The notes under the pieces are model-generated. The model saw only the letters and a list, made by a program, of their open reading frames with translations. It was not told the origin of the DNA and searched no databases. The translations under genes were made by a program, and so were the position numbers. Of a stretch of 44,046 nt of DNA, positions 17,269 to 26,444 are shown piece by piece. The stretch is from an uncultured Steroidobacter sp. Lineage in GTDB: Bacteria > Pseudomonadota > Gammaproteobacteria > Steroidobacterales > Steroidobacteraceae. The stretch is taken from the NCBI GenBank assembly GCA_937864115.1, contig CALMII010000049.1, positions 1 to 44,046 of the forward strand. Reading direction: 5' to 3'. How positions within the stretch are numbered: the stretch's first letter is position 1; the number at the start of each line of letters is the position of its first letter.

Positions 17269-17853
17269 TCAGGCCGCCTCGCCCACCATCCGGTCGATCG
17301 CGGCCCAGTGATCCGCGCGAATTCTTTTCCATGCCAGGTGGAGCCACGGCGTGTATTGCTGCGGACGGTCATGCAATTGCCGGTCGAGAAGACCTGCTTC
17401 GACGTAGCAAGTCTGCGCGACCTCGCTGCGATCGATGCTTGCAGGCTGATCCGCCACAGCCGCGAACACCGAACACACTTCATGCTCGGCGGCGAACTGA
17501 CCGTAGCGCGCGTGATACTGGAACTTGAACAGGAACGACAGCGACTGGACGCGGATCAATCCCAGCTCTTCGCGCAGGCGGCGTGCAGCGGCCTCGCGTG
17601 TCGCCTCTCCCGGCCGCGGATGGCTGCAACAGCTGTTCGACCAGTAGCCGGGCCACAAGGGCTTCAGCTCACTGCGCTGCTGCAGGAGCAGACGGGACTG
17701 CGGATCGAACAGGTACACGGAGAAGGCGCGATGCAGGATGCCGTCGCCCTGATGCACGGCTGCCTTGAAATCCTGACCGATCTCTTCATCCGCACCGTTG
17801 ACGACGATGATGTCCCTGCCCGGCGGGACCGAGTCGCTCATGACTGCATTCAT
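17269..17853 (-). CDS. idi: Isopentenyl-diphosphate delta-isomerase, type 1
   Basis: 194 aa from ATG 17853. ATG 17841 is an equally possible start, and neither has a clear ribosome binding site. Nudix-like IDI fold: HRAFSVYLFD, LLLQQRS, YWSNSCCSHPRPGE (active-site Cys and metal His), AARRLREELG (Nudix-type Glu residues) and EHEVCSVF. It interconverts IPP and DMAPP. It lies tail-to-tail with eboC, 2 nt apart. Type 1 IDI is not essential in MEP-pathway bacteria, so its place here suggests a supply of DMAPP for the prenyltransferase (inference). Confidence 0.9.
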   Translation of the reverse strand: MNAVMSDSVPPGRDIIVVNGADEEIGQDFKAAVHQGDGILHRAFSVYLFDPQSRLLLQQRSELKPLWPGYWSNSCCSHPRPGEATREAAARRLREELGLIRVQSLSFLFKFQYHARYGQFAAEHEVCSVFAAVADQPASIDRSEVAQTCYVEAGLLDRQLHDRPQQYTPWLHLAWKRIRADHWAAIDRMVGEAA

Positions 17854-17950
17854 GATGTTTCTTATAGCGTCGCACGACGCAGGTGCGGCTGAAATTTCCG
17901 GGTTGCTGCTATGAAGATTACATACCCCAAAAGGACGAGGAAAAACCTGT

Positions 17951-18946
17951 ATGCGCATTTACCTGCATGGCGCGATGTTTGCGGTGCTCCTGTTTTCGAT
18001 ACCAGCCGTTCAGGCAAGGTCGGCTGCGACTGACGAGCGCATCGCCCCTGTACCGGGCACCGCCTTCGAAGCACGTCAGATCAAGGACAAACTGGGCCGC
18101 AACATCACTTACTACGTCAGCCGTCCGAAGAACCCGGCGCCACTTCTGCTCATGATCCAGGGCTCTGGGTGCGTTCCGGTGATGAACATCCAGCCCGGCG
18201 GCGCGTACAGCACCCTGTTCAATCTTCTTCCGTTCGGGAATGAAGGTCGTTTCACCGTGCTGTCGGTCGAGAAACCTTTTGCGGGTGTTGCTCCCGGCCA
18301 GGATCCGGGCACCGCACAGTCTTGCAGCGCGGATTTCAACGCGGATTTCACGGCGGAGAGCTGGCTGGAAGCGCTGCGGGCCAGTCTCGATGACGCCCGG
18401 CGACTTCCCTGGGTCGATAAATCGCGGACAGTCGTTTTCGGGATCTCGGAAGGCGCCGTGATGGGTGCGCTGCTCGCCGGTCATGACGATCGAATCACCG
18501 ACGTCATATCGATCGGAGGATCCGGAACCACCCAGCTCTTCGATTTCATCAGCCTTTCCTATCAGCGGTGCTTCGATGTTTCGACCTGCCTCACCGACGT
18601 CGACAATCAGGCGCGAGCGATCGCGGCCGATCCGACCAGCGCTACTTCATTCGCCTGGGGACATTCCTACAAGCGATGGGCGTCTTTCTTCCGTGTGGAT
18701 CCCGCTGAGGAGCTGCTACGCAGCCGCGCTCGTTTCTACCTGGCATTCGGCACCCATGACGAGGCAGTGCCGGCGCTCTCCCAAGAAATAGCCGTGGCCA
18801 AGCTCATGGCTGCGGGGCGGGACCTGACGGTCAGAAGGGTGCCCAATGCAGGGCACAATCTCATGCAGTCAGGGGCGCCTGACTTTGGCAACCTGGATAA
18901 AGAATTCCGGGCGGCGCTGAGCTGGGCGTCGCAGGCCAGGCGCTAG
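17951..18946 (+). CDS. Secreted alpha/beta hydrolase
   Basis: 331 aa. Signal peptide about 1-22 (AVQARS). Alpha/beta-hydrolase features: LLLMIQGSGC (oxyanion region), FGISEGAVMG (nucleophile elbow GxSxG), FGTHDEAVP (Asp) and VPNAGHNLM (His). Several Cys suggest disulfides in the periplasm. The start has GACGAGG upstream. Substrate unknown. It lies convergent to the PVADH gene and could act on ester or lactone fragments such as residual acetyl groups of partly acetylated PVA, but that is speculation from position. Confidence 0.75.
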   Translation: MRIYLHGAMFAVLLFSIPAVQARSAATDERIAPVPGTAFEARQIKDKLGRNITYYVSRPKNPAPLLLMIQGSGCVPVMNIQPGGAYSTLFNLLPFGNEGRFTVLSVEKPFAGVAPGQDPGTAQSCSADFNADFTAESWLEALRASLDDARRLPWVDKSRTVVFGISEGAVMGALLAGHDDRITDVISIGGSGTTQLFDFISLSYQRCFDVSTCLTDVDNQARAIAADPTSATSFAWGHSYKRWASFFRVDPAEELLRSRARFYLAFGTHDEAVPALSQEIAVAKLMAAGRDLTVRRVPNAGHNLMQSGAPDFGNLDKEFRAALSWASQARR

Positions 18947-18960
18947 CGAGCCAATGATCA

Positions 18961-18998
18961 CGCGTGGAGCCGCGTGCATTTGCACGCGGCTCCACGCG
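18961..18998. terminator. Bidirectional hairpin between convergent genes
   Basis: Perfect 18-bp arms (18961-18978 with 18981-18998) separated by 2 nt, between the stop of the plus-strand hydrolase (18946) and the stop of the minus-strand PVADH (19010). No T-run. This is a very stable cruciform or hairpin serving both transcripts. Confidence 0.7.
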
Positions 18999-19009
18999 CA
19001 TATCCGTCG

Positions 19010-20926
19010 CTATTTTCCGTCGACCGAGAACGCCAGCAGGACATTGCCTTCGCGACCGCGCAGATCGCCCGCGTTCTGCGTCGAGCGGCCTGCATAGCCG
19101 GAGTGCACGTACACCATGCCGCCCGCAATCGTGGGACCTGCGCCGTCCATGACGCCGCCATCCGCCTGCTTGCCTGCCACGGTCTTGTACGGTTCCGCGG
19201 CCGTATTGAATTCCCACAGCACCTTGCCGTCGGTGGTCGAGAAGGCGCGGAAATGTCCGTCCATCGAACCTGCGAACACGGCGCCTGGAATGGCGGTCAC
19301 CGCCTGCGACACGGCCGGGTGGCAGAAGATGTTTTTCCAGCGACAGGGCGTGCGCGGCGCCGGGAAAGCCCATACGTCCGCGCCATCGCGGATGCGCAGC
19401 GCATACACGCCGGGCTTGCCGCCATTGCGGGTGATCACGTCGGAGATGCCGACGTAGACGTTCTCGGCATCCGCGGCCATGCCGAATTCCACGCCGCCGA
19501 GTTCGCTGCCGGGGCTCACGCGGCGCATCCAGATCGTTTCACCGTCGTTGTCCGGGTCCATGGCGTACACCGCACCGGACTTCTGGCCCACGACGATGTA
19601 CTGACGGCCGTCCTGCAGCGTGTGCAGGATGGGCGAGTTGCCGAGCGAGAAATCCGGCCCTACTTTCTCCGGACAGTTCGCCGCCCGCGGACAGCCGATG
19701 ATGTAGTTGTCGTCCTTCGTGACCTGGTTGACCCAGCGGATCTTGCCCGTCTCGATCTCCATGGCGATCACTGCATCCGAACCCTCGTGATGCACCTCGG
19801 TATAGGAGTTCGACGTCGACACGTACACCAGGCCGCGCTTGGTATCGATGGTCGGCGCCGACCAGATCGAGCCGCCGGCGGGACCCCACATCTGCCTGCC
19901 GAGTTTGTTCAGACGGAACGGCGCCGGCTCCTTCGGCGTCGTATAGGTCTTCCACAGCACCTTGCCGCTGAAGGCATCGAGCGCAACGAGTGCGCCGCGG
20001 AACTTGCAGCACTCCCATTGATCGTTGGTGGCGAACGCTTCATTGCCCGAAGAGATCGGCACGAACAGCTTGCCGTCGTGATAGGTCGGCGAGCCCGTCA
20101 TCTGCACGCCGGGCTGGTCGTCGATCGTCGTCTTCCACAGCTGCTTGCCCGTCTGCGCATCGAGCGCCACGGCAGCCTTGGTCCAGTCGGAGATGAAGAT
20201 CGCATGCCGCGCGGGCGCACCTGCAGGCAACTCGACCACGTGGACGCTGCTGCGCGTGGCGGCGGCGGCATCGTGACGCCAGTACACGCAACCGGTCTTC
20301 GCATTCAGCGCGTAGACCGCGCCGGACATGCTCGTCACGAACAGACGGTCACCGACGACGGTGGCCTGGCCGTTCTTCGAACCGGGATAGTTGAACGCCC
20401 ACTTCACTTTCAGGCGCGGCACGTCGGCCACGGTCAGCCCAGGATTTGCCTGGAAGCGTGCATTGGTGATGCCCGCACCCCAGCCATTCCACTGATCGGG
20501 CGTGCTCAGGTCGATCGGCGGAATCTTTCCCTTGCACTTCGGACCGTCGAGCGGCATCGAGGCGGACGGCGGTCCCCAGATGGCGTGCGGATCGATCTCC
20601 CTCGCGCCGCCTGCCGGCTTCGCCCCCAGATGCAGGGCGATCGCCTGCTTCTCCGCGTCGCTCAATCCCGCGGCCATCGGCGCCATGACTCCGTTCATGG
20701 CCGTCATGATGAAAGCGGGCGAATTGCGTGCGAGCACATCGCGCGCTGGCGTTCGATCCTGCGGATTGTCGTGACAGGTGCCGCATCGGGTGCGGTACAG
20801 CGCAGCGCCGTCGGGCAGATTCAGTTCTGCGGCCGACGCGCTCCCCAGCGCAATGACGGCCAGGACGGCGCCCCAGAAAAAGCGCGATGAAGTCGGCACC
20901 TGGTTTCGCTCGATGCTCTGTTGCAT
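19010..20926 (-). CDS. pvaA: PQQ-dependent polyvinyl-alcohol dehydrogenase, cytochrome c-containing
   Basis: 638 aa. Signal peptide about 1-33, then an N-terminal cytochrome c domain with heme site C48-G-T-C-H52 and nearby Met81/Met84 as candidate axial ligand. A PQQ-type eight-bladed propeller follows (about 120-638): WAFNYPG, ALDAQTGKQLWKT, GGSIWSAPTID, GSDAVIAMEIETGKIRW, and an adjacent Cys pair in WECCKFRG like that seen in quinoprotein alcohol dehydrogenases. PVADH oxidises secondary hydroxyls of PVA to beta-diketones (or ketols) in the periplasm and passes electrons to its heme. It starts 20 nt after the OPH stop with GGAG upstream, so the pair forms an operon, as in known PVA degraders. 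PQQ synthesis genes are not in the window. Confidence 0.92.
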   Translation of the reverse strand: MQQSIERNQVPTSSRFFWGAVLAVIALGSASAAELNLPDGAALYRTRCGTCHDNPQDRTPARDVLARNSPAFIMTAMNGVMAPMAAGLSDAEKQAIALHLGAKPAGGAREIDPHAIWGPPSASMPLDGPKCKGKIPPIDLSTPDQWNGWGAGITNARFQANPGLTVADVPRLKVKWAFNYPGSKNGQATVVGDRLFVTSMSGAVYALNAKTGCVYWRHDAAAATRSSVHVVELPAGAPARHAIFISDWTKAAVALDAQTGKQLWKTTIDDQPGVQMTGSPTYHDGKLFVPISSGNEAFATNDQWECCKFRGALVALDAFSGKVLWKTYTTPKEPAPFRLNKLGRQMWGPAGGSIWSAPTIDTKRGLVYVSTSNSYTEVHHEGSDAVIAMEIETGKIRWVNQVTKDDNYIIGCPRAANCPEKVGPDFSLGNSPILHTLQDGRQYIVVGQKSGAVYAMDPDNDGETIWMRRVSPGSELGGVEFGMAADAENVYVGISDVITRNGGKPGVYALRIRDGADVWAFPAPRTPCRWKNIFCHPAVSQAVTAIPGAVFAGSMDGHFRAFSTTDGKVLWEFNTAAEPYKTVAGKQADGGVMDGAGPTIAGGMVYVHSGYAGRSTQNAGDLRGREGNVLLAFSVDGK

Positions 20927-20946
20927 GGGTGATTCTCCGTCGCGCT

Positions 20947-22086
20947 TCAGTAGAGACCGGTAAACGCGCCGACGTGGCACTGGTAGCCTTCGGGCGGCGG
21001 TGTCAGCTTGAAGCTGCGGGGATCGGAACCCTTGGGATACGAGGCCAGCGTGTCGAGTGCCCAGCGATTGAACTCCTGGGTTTTCAGCTGCGGCCACATG
21101 TGACCGTGCGTCGAACTGCACGCGACGTGGACGACGTTGGGCTGGGCGCTGAAGAAGTTCGATCCGGCCTGGGTGGTCGGCCGATAGTCGGAGCAGAGGA
21201 ATCGCGTGCCGTCGGGACGCGTGCAGTTCCACAGATCGTTCTCGCCGCCCCACACCGTCATGACGATCATCGGTCCGACCTTGGCAGGCAGCGGATACGG
21301 ACCGACGCGTCCTTGATGGATCTTGGTCGGCGCAGCGGCAACGGCGGCGCGGGCATCATCGAACGACAGCGGCGTACCGTCGTCCTTCGTCACGTACCAC
21401 TCACCCGAAATCGGCAGGCCGCCAGCCCAGAAGTCCGAGCGGAACAGCAGTGCCCGGTTCGTCATGGTACCGCCCGATGAAATGCCGCCGAGGAACAGGC
21501 GGCGCCCATCGAGTTTGTACTTCGTGCCAACGCACTGAACCATCGCGACGAGGAACGAGGAGTCCGGACCCTCGTCGTTCTTCCAGCGCTCGCCGCTCGG
21601 ACCCGCCGCACGGCCTTCGAACCACGGATTCCAGTTCCAGCCGTTGCTGCCGGGGCCATTGCAGACCTGACCGCGGATGTTCGGATCCTGATTGGCGCAG
21701 GCACGCACCGGCGCGATCACCGTGTAGCCGTGATCGGCGAGCAGCGAGTTGGCGCCGCTGCGGGCGACCGTCAGATTGTCGTTCGTCGATTCGACGCTGC
21801 CCGTCATCGGTACCCAGACCGGCGCCGGACCCGAAACGTTCTTTGCCGGATAGACGATGAATGCGCGCTTCATTCCCTTGTGCGGGAAGTCCACGTTCAG
21901 GCCTTCCTTGACCTCGTAGCCCGCGGGGCATTCCCATTTGACGGACTCGGACGCCACACTTGCGGCCTGCGCGGGTGTCGCCGCGGTACGATCGGCGCCG
22001 GTGCTGGAGCACCCGGACGCAACAGAAGCCAGGGCCAGCGCGACCACGCCGCGCGCCAGGCGAAGAACGCCCAAGGACTGATTCAT
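20947..22086 (-). CDS. pvaB: Oxidised polyvinyl-alcohol hydrolase (OPH), lipoprotein
   Basis: 379 aa from ATG 22086 (AAGGGGG upstream). The frame is open to 22416 but the extra part is not protein-like. A signal sequence with ASGC suggests lipidation at Cys26. Alpha/beta-hydrolase of the PHB-depolymerase-like class: oxyanion region MTGSVESTNDN, GISSGG with predicted nucleophile Ser203, WGGENDLW with the likely Asp, and STHGHMWP with His. OPH cleaves the C-C bond of beta-diketone units in oxidised PVA to a methyl ketone and a carboxylate. First gene of the oph-pvadh operon, divergent from a 3-hydroxyacyl-CoA dehydrogenase. The same domain is the C-terminal third of the three fusion enzymes. 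Confidence 0.9.
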   Translation of the reverse strand: MNQSLGVLRLARGVVALALASVASGCSSTGADRTAATPAQAASVASESVKWECPAGYEVKEGLNVDFPHKGMKRAFIVYPAKNVSGPAPVWVPMTGSVESTNDNLTVARSGANSLLADHGYTVIAPVRACANQDPNIRGQVCNGPGSNGWNWNPWFEGRAAGPSGERWKNDEGPDSSFLVAMVQCVGTKYKLDGRRLFLGGISSGGTMTNRALLFRSDFWAGGLPISGEWYVTKDDGTPLSFDDARAAVAAAPTKIHQGRVGPYPLPAKVGPMIVMTVWGGENDLWNCTRPDGTRFLCSDYRPTTQAGSNFFSAQPNVVHVACSSTHGHMWPQLKTQEFNRWALDTLASYPKGSDPRSFKLTPPPEGYQCHVGAFTGLY

Positions 22087-22258
22087 GGATTCCCCCTTGC
22101 CGTTGGTACCGTCGGCCACGGAGCGCCGATCGGTCTTGCGATTGTGAATTTTGAGTATAGGGTATTTTCTTTTCATGGCAACTGACTGCTTCATTAAGCG
22201 ATCTTCAGCTTTACAATCACTCACCTTTTGAACGAATGGTTTGTTTTCGGAGAAACTC

Positions 22259-23116
22259 ATGAGCAACCGGGCAGGCGTCGTAGGCGCCGGATTGATGGGC
22301 GCGGAAATCGCGCTGGTGTACGCACTCTCGGGCCGGCAGGTCATCCTTGCCGATACCACGCAGGAGAAGCTCGACGCAGCATCGCAGCGGCTGTCGGCGC
22401 TGATGGACAAGGGCATTTCGCGTGGACTCTACAAGCCCGAAGACAAGGCGGCACTTGCGCGGATCGAAACGACGACCGACCTGCAGCGCTTCGCCGACTG
22501 CGGCATCGTCACCGAAGCCGTCTTTGAAAGCATCGACATCAAGTCGGCCGTGCTGAAGCAGCTCGACAACGTGTGCGCGCCGCAGTGCATCATCGCGAGC
22601 AATACGTCGACCCTGCCGATCTCCACGCTGGCCTCGCAGGTGAGCGAATCGCGCCGGCCCCGGTTCCTGGGAATGCATTACTTCTCGCCGGTCACGCGCA
22701 TGAAGCTGGTGGAGGTGATTCCGGCCTTCGACACCAGCGAGGAAACGCTCGAAACCGCACTCGCGCTCGCCCGCGATCTGGGCAAGGCGCCGATCCGCGT
22801 CAAGGACGTCACGGGATTCGCCATCAACCGCGTGCTGCATGCCTTCGTCATCGAAGCGATCCGGCTCGTCGAGGAAGGCGTCGCCACCCCCGAAGACATC
22901 GATACCGCCTGCAAGCTCGGTCTCGGGCATCCCATCGGTCCGTTCGAACTCATGGACGCAACGACCTCCAGCCTGTGCCTGCAGGTTCAGGAGATCCTGC
23001 AGGAAGCCTATGGGGAACGCTTCCGCCCGCGTCCGCTGCTGAAGCAGCGCGTACGCGCGGGCCTGATCGGCGGGCGCACAGCCGCAGGCTGGCGCCCGAA
23101 GAAGTCACCGAAGTAA
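22259..23116 (+). CDS. 3-hydroxyacyl-CoA dehydrogenase (3-hydroxybutyryl-CoA type)
   Basis: 285 aa from ATG 22259 with CGGAG upstream. Rossmann motif GVVGAGLMGAEIA about 6-18, SNTSTLPI, catalytic His in GMHYFSPVTRMKLVEVI, and C-terminal DVTGFAINRVL and LGLGHPIGPFELMD. It converts 3-hydroxyacyl-CoA to 3-ketoacyl-CoA with NAD+. Length equals the usual short stand-alone enzyme. Divergent from the oph-pvadh operon across a 172-nt promoter region, which supports a role in oxidation of PVA-derived acids. Confidence 0.9.
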   Translation: MSNRAGVVGAGLMGAEIALVYALSGRQVILADTTQEKLDAASQRLSALMDKGISRGLYKPEDKAALARIETTTDLQRFADCGIVTEAVFESIDIKSAVLKQLDNVCAPQCIIASNTSTLPISTLASQVSESRRPRFLGMHYFSPVTRMKLVEVIPAFDTSEETLETALALARDLGKAPIRVKDVTGFAINRVLHAFVIEAIRLVEEGVATPEDIDTACKLGLGHPIGPFELMDATTSSLCLQVQEILQEAYGERFRPRPLLKQRVRAGLIGGRTAAGWRPKKSPK

Positions 23117-23119
23117 CCG

Positions 23120-25225
23120 CTATCCGGCGCGTCGTGCCTGCAGTTCGGCGCGACGCGCCGCCGCGAATGCAATGAACCAGTCGAGCGCGGCGGGATTCGT
23201 CATCGAGGAGCGATTGACCGCCTTCTCGATCGGGTGATCGAGAAGGATCTTGCGTACCGGCACCTCAAGCTTCTTTCCCGACAGCGTGCGCGGCACTTCG
23301 GAAATCGCAAACACGTCATTGGGCACGTGACGCCCGGAAAGCTGCGTGCGCACGGCGGCGAACAGCCGTGATCGCAACTCATCGGAGACGCCGCGCGCGC
23401 GCTCATCCGTGACGCCGGATGCGGACGCTGCGCCCGCCCGTTGCGGATCGGCAGCCGCCCCGCCTCGCAGCACGACGAACAATGCAAGGAATGACTCGCC
23501 GCCGAGGTATTCGAGGTCGACCACCAGCGAATCGGCAACTTCCGGCGTTGCCTCGATGACCCGGTAGATCTCGCTGGTGCCCATGCGGATGCCGTGACGG
23601 TTGATCGTCGCATCCGAACGTCCGTAGATGATTCCCGTGACGGCCTCGGGCCGCGGAATCAGGCGCAGCCAGTCGCCATGCCGCCACACGCCGGGGTAGA
23701 CGTCGAAGTAGCTGTCGCGATAGCGCGAGCCATCGTGATCGTTCCAGAACTTGAGCGGCATGCAGGGGATCGGCTGTGTCATCACCAGTTCGCCGACCTC
23801 GTCCATCACTTCGTTGCCTGCGTCGTCGTAGGCGAACGTCGCCACGCCCAGTTCGCGACACTGCATCTCGCCGGCATAGACCGGCAGCACCGGGCAGCAC
23901 GTCAGGAAGCACGCGCCCGGATCCGTTCCGCCCGAGATCACGGCCAGCATGACGTCCGCCTTGACGTGCTCGTAGACCCAGCGATAACCCTCGGCCGGCA
24001 GCGGCGAACCGGTCGCGCCGACCGAACGCAGCGCACCGAGATCGAACTGCTGCCCCGGCCGCAGATCCGCCTTCATGCACATGCCGATGAATGCCGGACT
24101 CACGCCGATGAACGTGGCGCGCTCGCGTGCGGCAAAGCGCCACAGCGTCGTGAGATCGGGATGACCCGGGTTGCCGTCGAACAGCAGGATCGTGGCGCCG
24201 GACAGCAATGTGTTCGCCACGAAGTTCCACATGATCCAGCTCGTGGACGTGTACCAGAACATCCGGTCGTGGCTGTCCACGTCCGTGTGCAACGCCCCCG
24301 TCTTCAGCACTTCGAGGATCGTGCCGCCGTGGGTATGCACGATCGGCTTGGGCATCCCCGTGGTTCCGGAGGAATACACGATCCACAGCGGATGATCGAA
24401 GGGAACGGGCGTGAACTCCGGTGCGGTGCTTTGCGCCGTCGCCTCCGCGAACGACACCACCGTCACGCCGTGCCCGTCCGAGGGCGGAATGTCGAGACTC
24501 GCCGCGGCATTGAGATACGGAACGAAAACGACGGCCTTCAGACTCGGCAGCTGGCGTACCAGCTCCGCGACGACGGCGCGCCGGTCGTAATCCTTGCCGC
24601 CGTAGCGATAGCCATCCACCGCAAACAGCACAGTCGGTTCGATCTGACCGAACCGGTCGAGCACGCCGGTCGTTCCCATGTCCGGCGAGGCGCATGACCA
24701 GACACCGCCGCAACTGGTCGTGGCCAGCAGCGCGACGATGGTCTCCGGAATGTTCGGCAGGTAGGCGGCGACCCGGTCTCCGGGCTGCACGCCAAGACCT
24801 CGCAGCGTCGCCGACAGCGCACCGACTCCGGCGGCCAGCTGCGACCAGGACACTTCGCGGCGTTCGTGCACTTCCGACTGGAAGATGATCGCCGGCTCGT
24901 TGCGCATTCCCTCCACCCGGGCGTGACGCAACGCATGTTCGGCGTGATTCAGCGTTGCGCCCTGAAACCACTTGGCGCCCGGCATGCAGCGCGCCTCCAG
25001 CACCTGGGTGTACGGCGCATGCGAGATGACCTCGCCGAACTCCCAGATCGAACGCCAGAATGCCTCGATCTCCGTGACCGACCAGCGCCACAGGGCCTCG
25101 TAGTCGGCAAATTCGAGCCGATGGCGCTCCTTCAGCCAGCGCCGGTAGCGGGTTATCCCCGCCCTGGCGATGCGCGCTTCATCGGGTCGCCAAAGAGGTT
25201 CCGGGTGATTCGAAGTCTCGGTCAT
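23120..25225 (-). CDS. aacS: Acetoacetyl-CoA synthetase
   Basis: 701 aa, slightly longer than usual (about 650-680). Family signature N-terminus LWRPDEARIA, then GAKWFQGATLNHAEHAL, AMP-binding loop VYSSGTTGMPKP, TSTSWIMWNF, ISGGTD and C-terminal SGKKLEVPVRKIL with the catalytic Lys region. It activates acetoacetate (or a similar 3-ketoacid) to its CoA thioester with ATP. Acetoacetate-type 3-ketoacids are plausible end-products of beta-diketone hydrolysis. It ends 3 nt from the convergent dehydrogenase. Its upstream region holds the 16-bp operator at 25313-25328. Confidence 0.9.
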   Translation of the reverse strand: MTETSNHPEPLWRPDEARIARAGITRYRRWLKERHRLEFADYEALWRWSVTEIEAFWRSIWEFGEVISHAPYTQVLEARCMPGAKWFQGATLNHAEHALRHARVEGMRNEPAIIFQSEVHERREVSWSQLAAGVGALSATLRGLGVQPGDRVAAYLPNIPETIVALLATTSCGGVWSCASPDMGTTGVLDRFGQIEPTVLFAVDGYRYGGKDYDRRAVVAELVRQLPSLKAVVFVPYLNAAASLDIPPSDGHGVTVVSFAEATAQSTAPEFTPVPFDHPLWIVYSSGTTGMPKPIVHTHGGTILEVLKTGALHTDVDSHDRMFWYTSTSWIMWNFVANTLLSGATILLFDGNPGHPDLTTLWRFAARERATFIGVSPAFIGMCMKADLRPGQQFDLGALRSVGATGSPLPAEGYRWVYEHVKADVMLAVISGGTDPGACFLTCCPVLPVYAGEMQCRELGVATFAYDDAGNEVMDEVGELVMTQPIPCMPLKFWNDHDGSRYRDSYFDVYPGVWRHGDWLRLIPRPEAVTGIIYGRSDATINRHGIRMGTSEIYRVIEATPEVADSLVVDLEYLGGESFLALFVVLRGGAAADPQRAGAASASGVTDERARGVSDELRSRLFAAVRTQLSGRHVPNDVFAISEVPRTLSGKKLEVPVRKILLDHPIEKAVNRSSMTNPAALDWFIAFAAARRAELQARRAG

Positions 25226-25524
25226 GATGATTCCGTCAGGCGTTCACGGGCGGCGCGGATGATAGTGCCGGCTGGGTTCGCCATCAAATGATGGACACCT
25301 GCAGCGACAGAATCAGTCAGTTGATTGTTTCGTTGTCTGGCCGTCCGCCCCTCTATTGACCGGGCCGAAGACCATTGCATAGAGTGCCCGCCTCCACCGG
25401 CGCCGGTCGCATTGCTGCGCTCCTGCGCATCGTAGTCACTGCGCTGCACCAGAAAGCGCACAGCCGAAGACGGCGCCGGTCGCTCGATCCCATCCACACC
25501 ACGCAACTCACCTGGAGAACTTCG
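25226..25524. promoter_or_regulatory. Divergent control region aacS / SDR
   Basis: 299 nt. Contains palindrome TCAGTCAGTTGATTGT (25313-25328) and a related element CCATCA-AA-TGATGG (25281-25294). The first is one of four copies of TCARTCA-N2-TGAYTGA in the window, 88-103 nt from the aacS start. It is a likely operator for a TetR-type repressor. Confidence 0.6.
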
Positions 25525-26331
25525 ATGGCAGGCAGACTGGAAGGCAAGACAGTAATCATCACGGGCGCGACCAGCGGGATCGGCGAAGTGACCGCACGCC
25601 GCTTCGCCGAAGAAGGCGCCCGCCTGCTCATTGCCGGGCGCACCGTCGCCAAGGGCGAATCACTGGCACGGGAACTGGGCGAACGCGTCGTCTTCGAACC
25701 CGCCGACGTCACGCGCGAGGCGGATATCGCACGCATCGTGGACTCCGCGGTCAAGCGATTCGGCCGGCTCGACTGCATGTTCAACAATGCCGGCGCCGCG
25801 ACTCCTTGCAAACTCGAGAACGTTACCGAAGAGGCCGTCCGCGACGGACTGCAGCTGCTGGTCGGCAGTGTCATCTTCGGCATGAAGCACGCTGCGCGCG
25901 TCATGAAGGATCACGGCGGCGGCAGCATCATCAACAATGCCAGCATCGCGGCCCATCGCGCCGGACAGGGCGACCTGGTGTACTCGGCAGCGAAAGCCGC
26001 GGTGTCGCAGCTCACCCATCTCGCGGGTGTCGAACTCGGCGCCTACAACATCCGTGTCAATGCGATTTCGCCGGGCGCAATCGCCACCCCGATCTTCTGG
26101 GGCGGCTCGGCGCGCGCGAGCCAGCTGAGCGATGAAGACAATCGTCGCAAGCAGGCGAAGCTCGAGCAGAACCTTGCACGCGCCACGCCGCTGCCGCGTT
26201 CGGGACAGAGCATCGACATCGCGAATGCCGCGCTGTTCCTCGCCAGCGACGAAGGCAGCTTCGTCAACAGCCATGACCTGGTCGTCGACGGCGGCCGCAT
26301 CTGGCAGTTCCACGAACGCGCGAGCGTCTGA
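25525..26331 (+). CDS. SDR-family oxidoreductase
   Basis: 268 aa from ATG 25525 (TGGAGAA upstream). Classical SDR motifs: TGATSGIG (NAD-binding, about 14-21), FNNAGA, Ser in NNASIAAHRAGQ, YSAAK (Tyr and Lys of the catalytic set) and SPGAIATPI. Probably an NAD(P)-linked alcohol or ketone dehydrogenase. In this setting it could oxidise hydroxy or methyl-ketone fragments of the polymer, but the substrate is not readable from sequence. Confidence 0.85.
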   Translation: MAGRLEGKTVIITGATSGIGEVTARRFAEEGARLLIAGRTVAKGESLARELGERVVFEPADVTREADIARIVDSAVKRFGRLDCMFNNAGAATPCKLENVTEEAVRDGLQLLVGSVIFGMKHAARVMKDHGGGSIINNASIAAHRAGQGDLVYSAAKAAVSQLTHLAGVELGAYNIRVNAISPGAIATPIFWGGSARASQLSDEDNRRKQAKLEQNLARATPLPRSGQSIDIANAALFLASDEGSFVNSHDLVVDGGRIWQFHERASV

Positions 26332-26352
26332 ACCCCTTCACGGCCTGCCACC

Positions 26353-26402
26353 CCCGCGCGGGCTTGGATCTCGGGGGTCACTGAGATCCTCGCCCACGCG
26401 GG
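26353..26402. repeat. REP-like imperfect palindrome
   Basis: 20-nt arms (26353-26372 and 26383-26402) with a few unpaired bases, a 10-nt loop, and an outer GTCATTCCCGCG-type end on the minus strand. It resembles intergenic REP/BIME-type repeats of proteobacteria. It lies between the convergent SDR (stop 26331) and fusion gene 3 (stop 26445) and could also terminate both. Confidence 0.6.
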
Positions 26403-26444
26403 AATGACAAGTTTTCAGCTACTTCCAGTCCTCTCCTGCCACCT

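Noticed and set aside
20947..22086. Reading the OPH-like proteins as PHB depolymerases
   Set aside because: They share the lipase-like motif, but adjacency to a heme-containing PVADH and the beta-diketone-type context favour OPH. The PHB option is not fully excluded.
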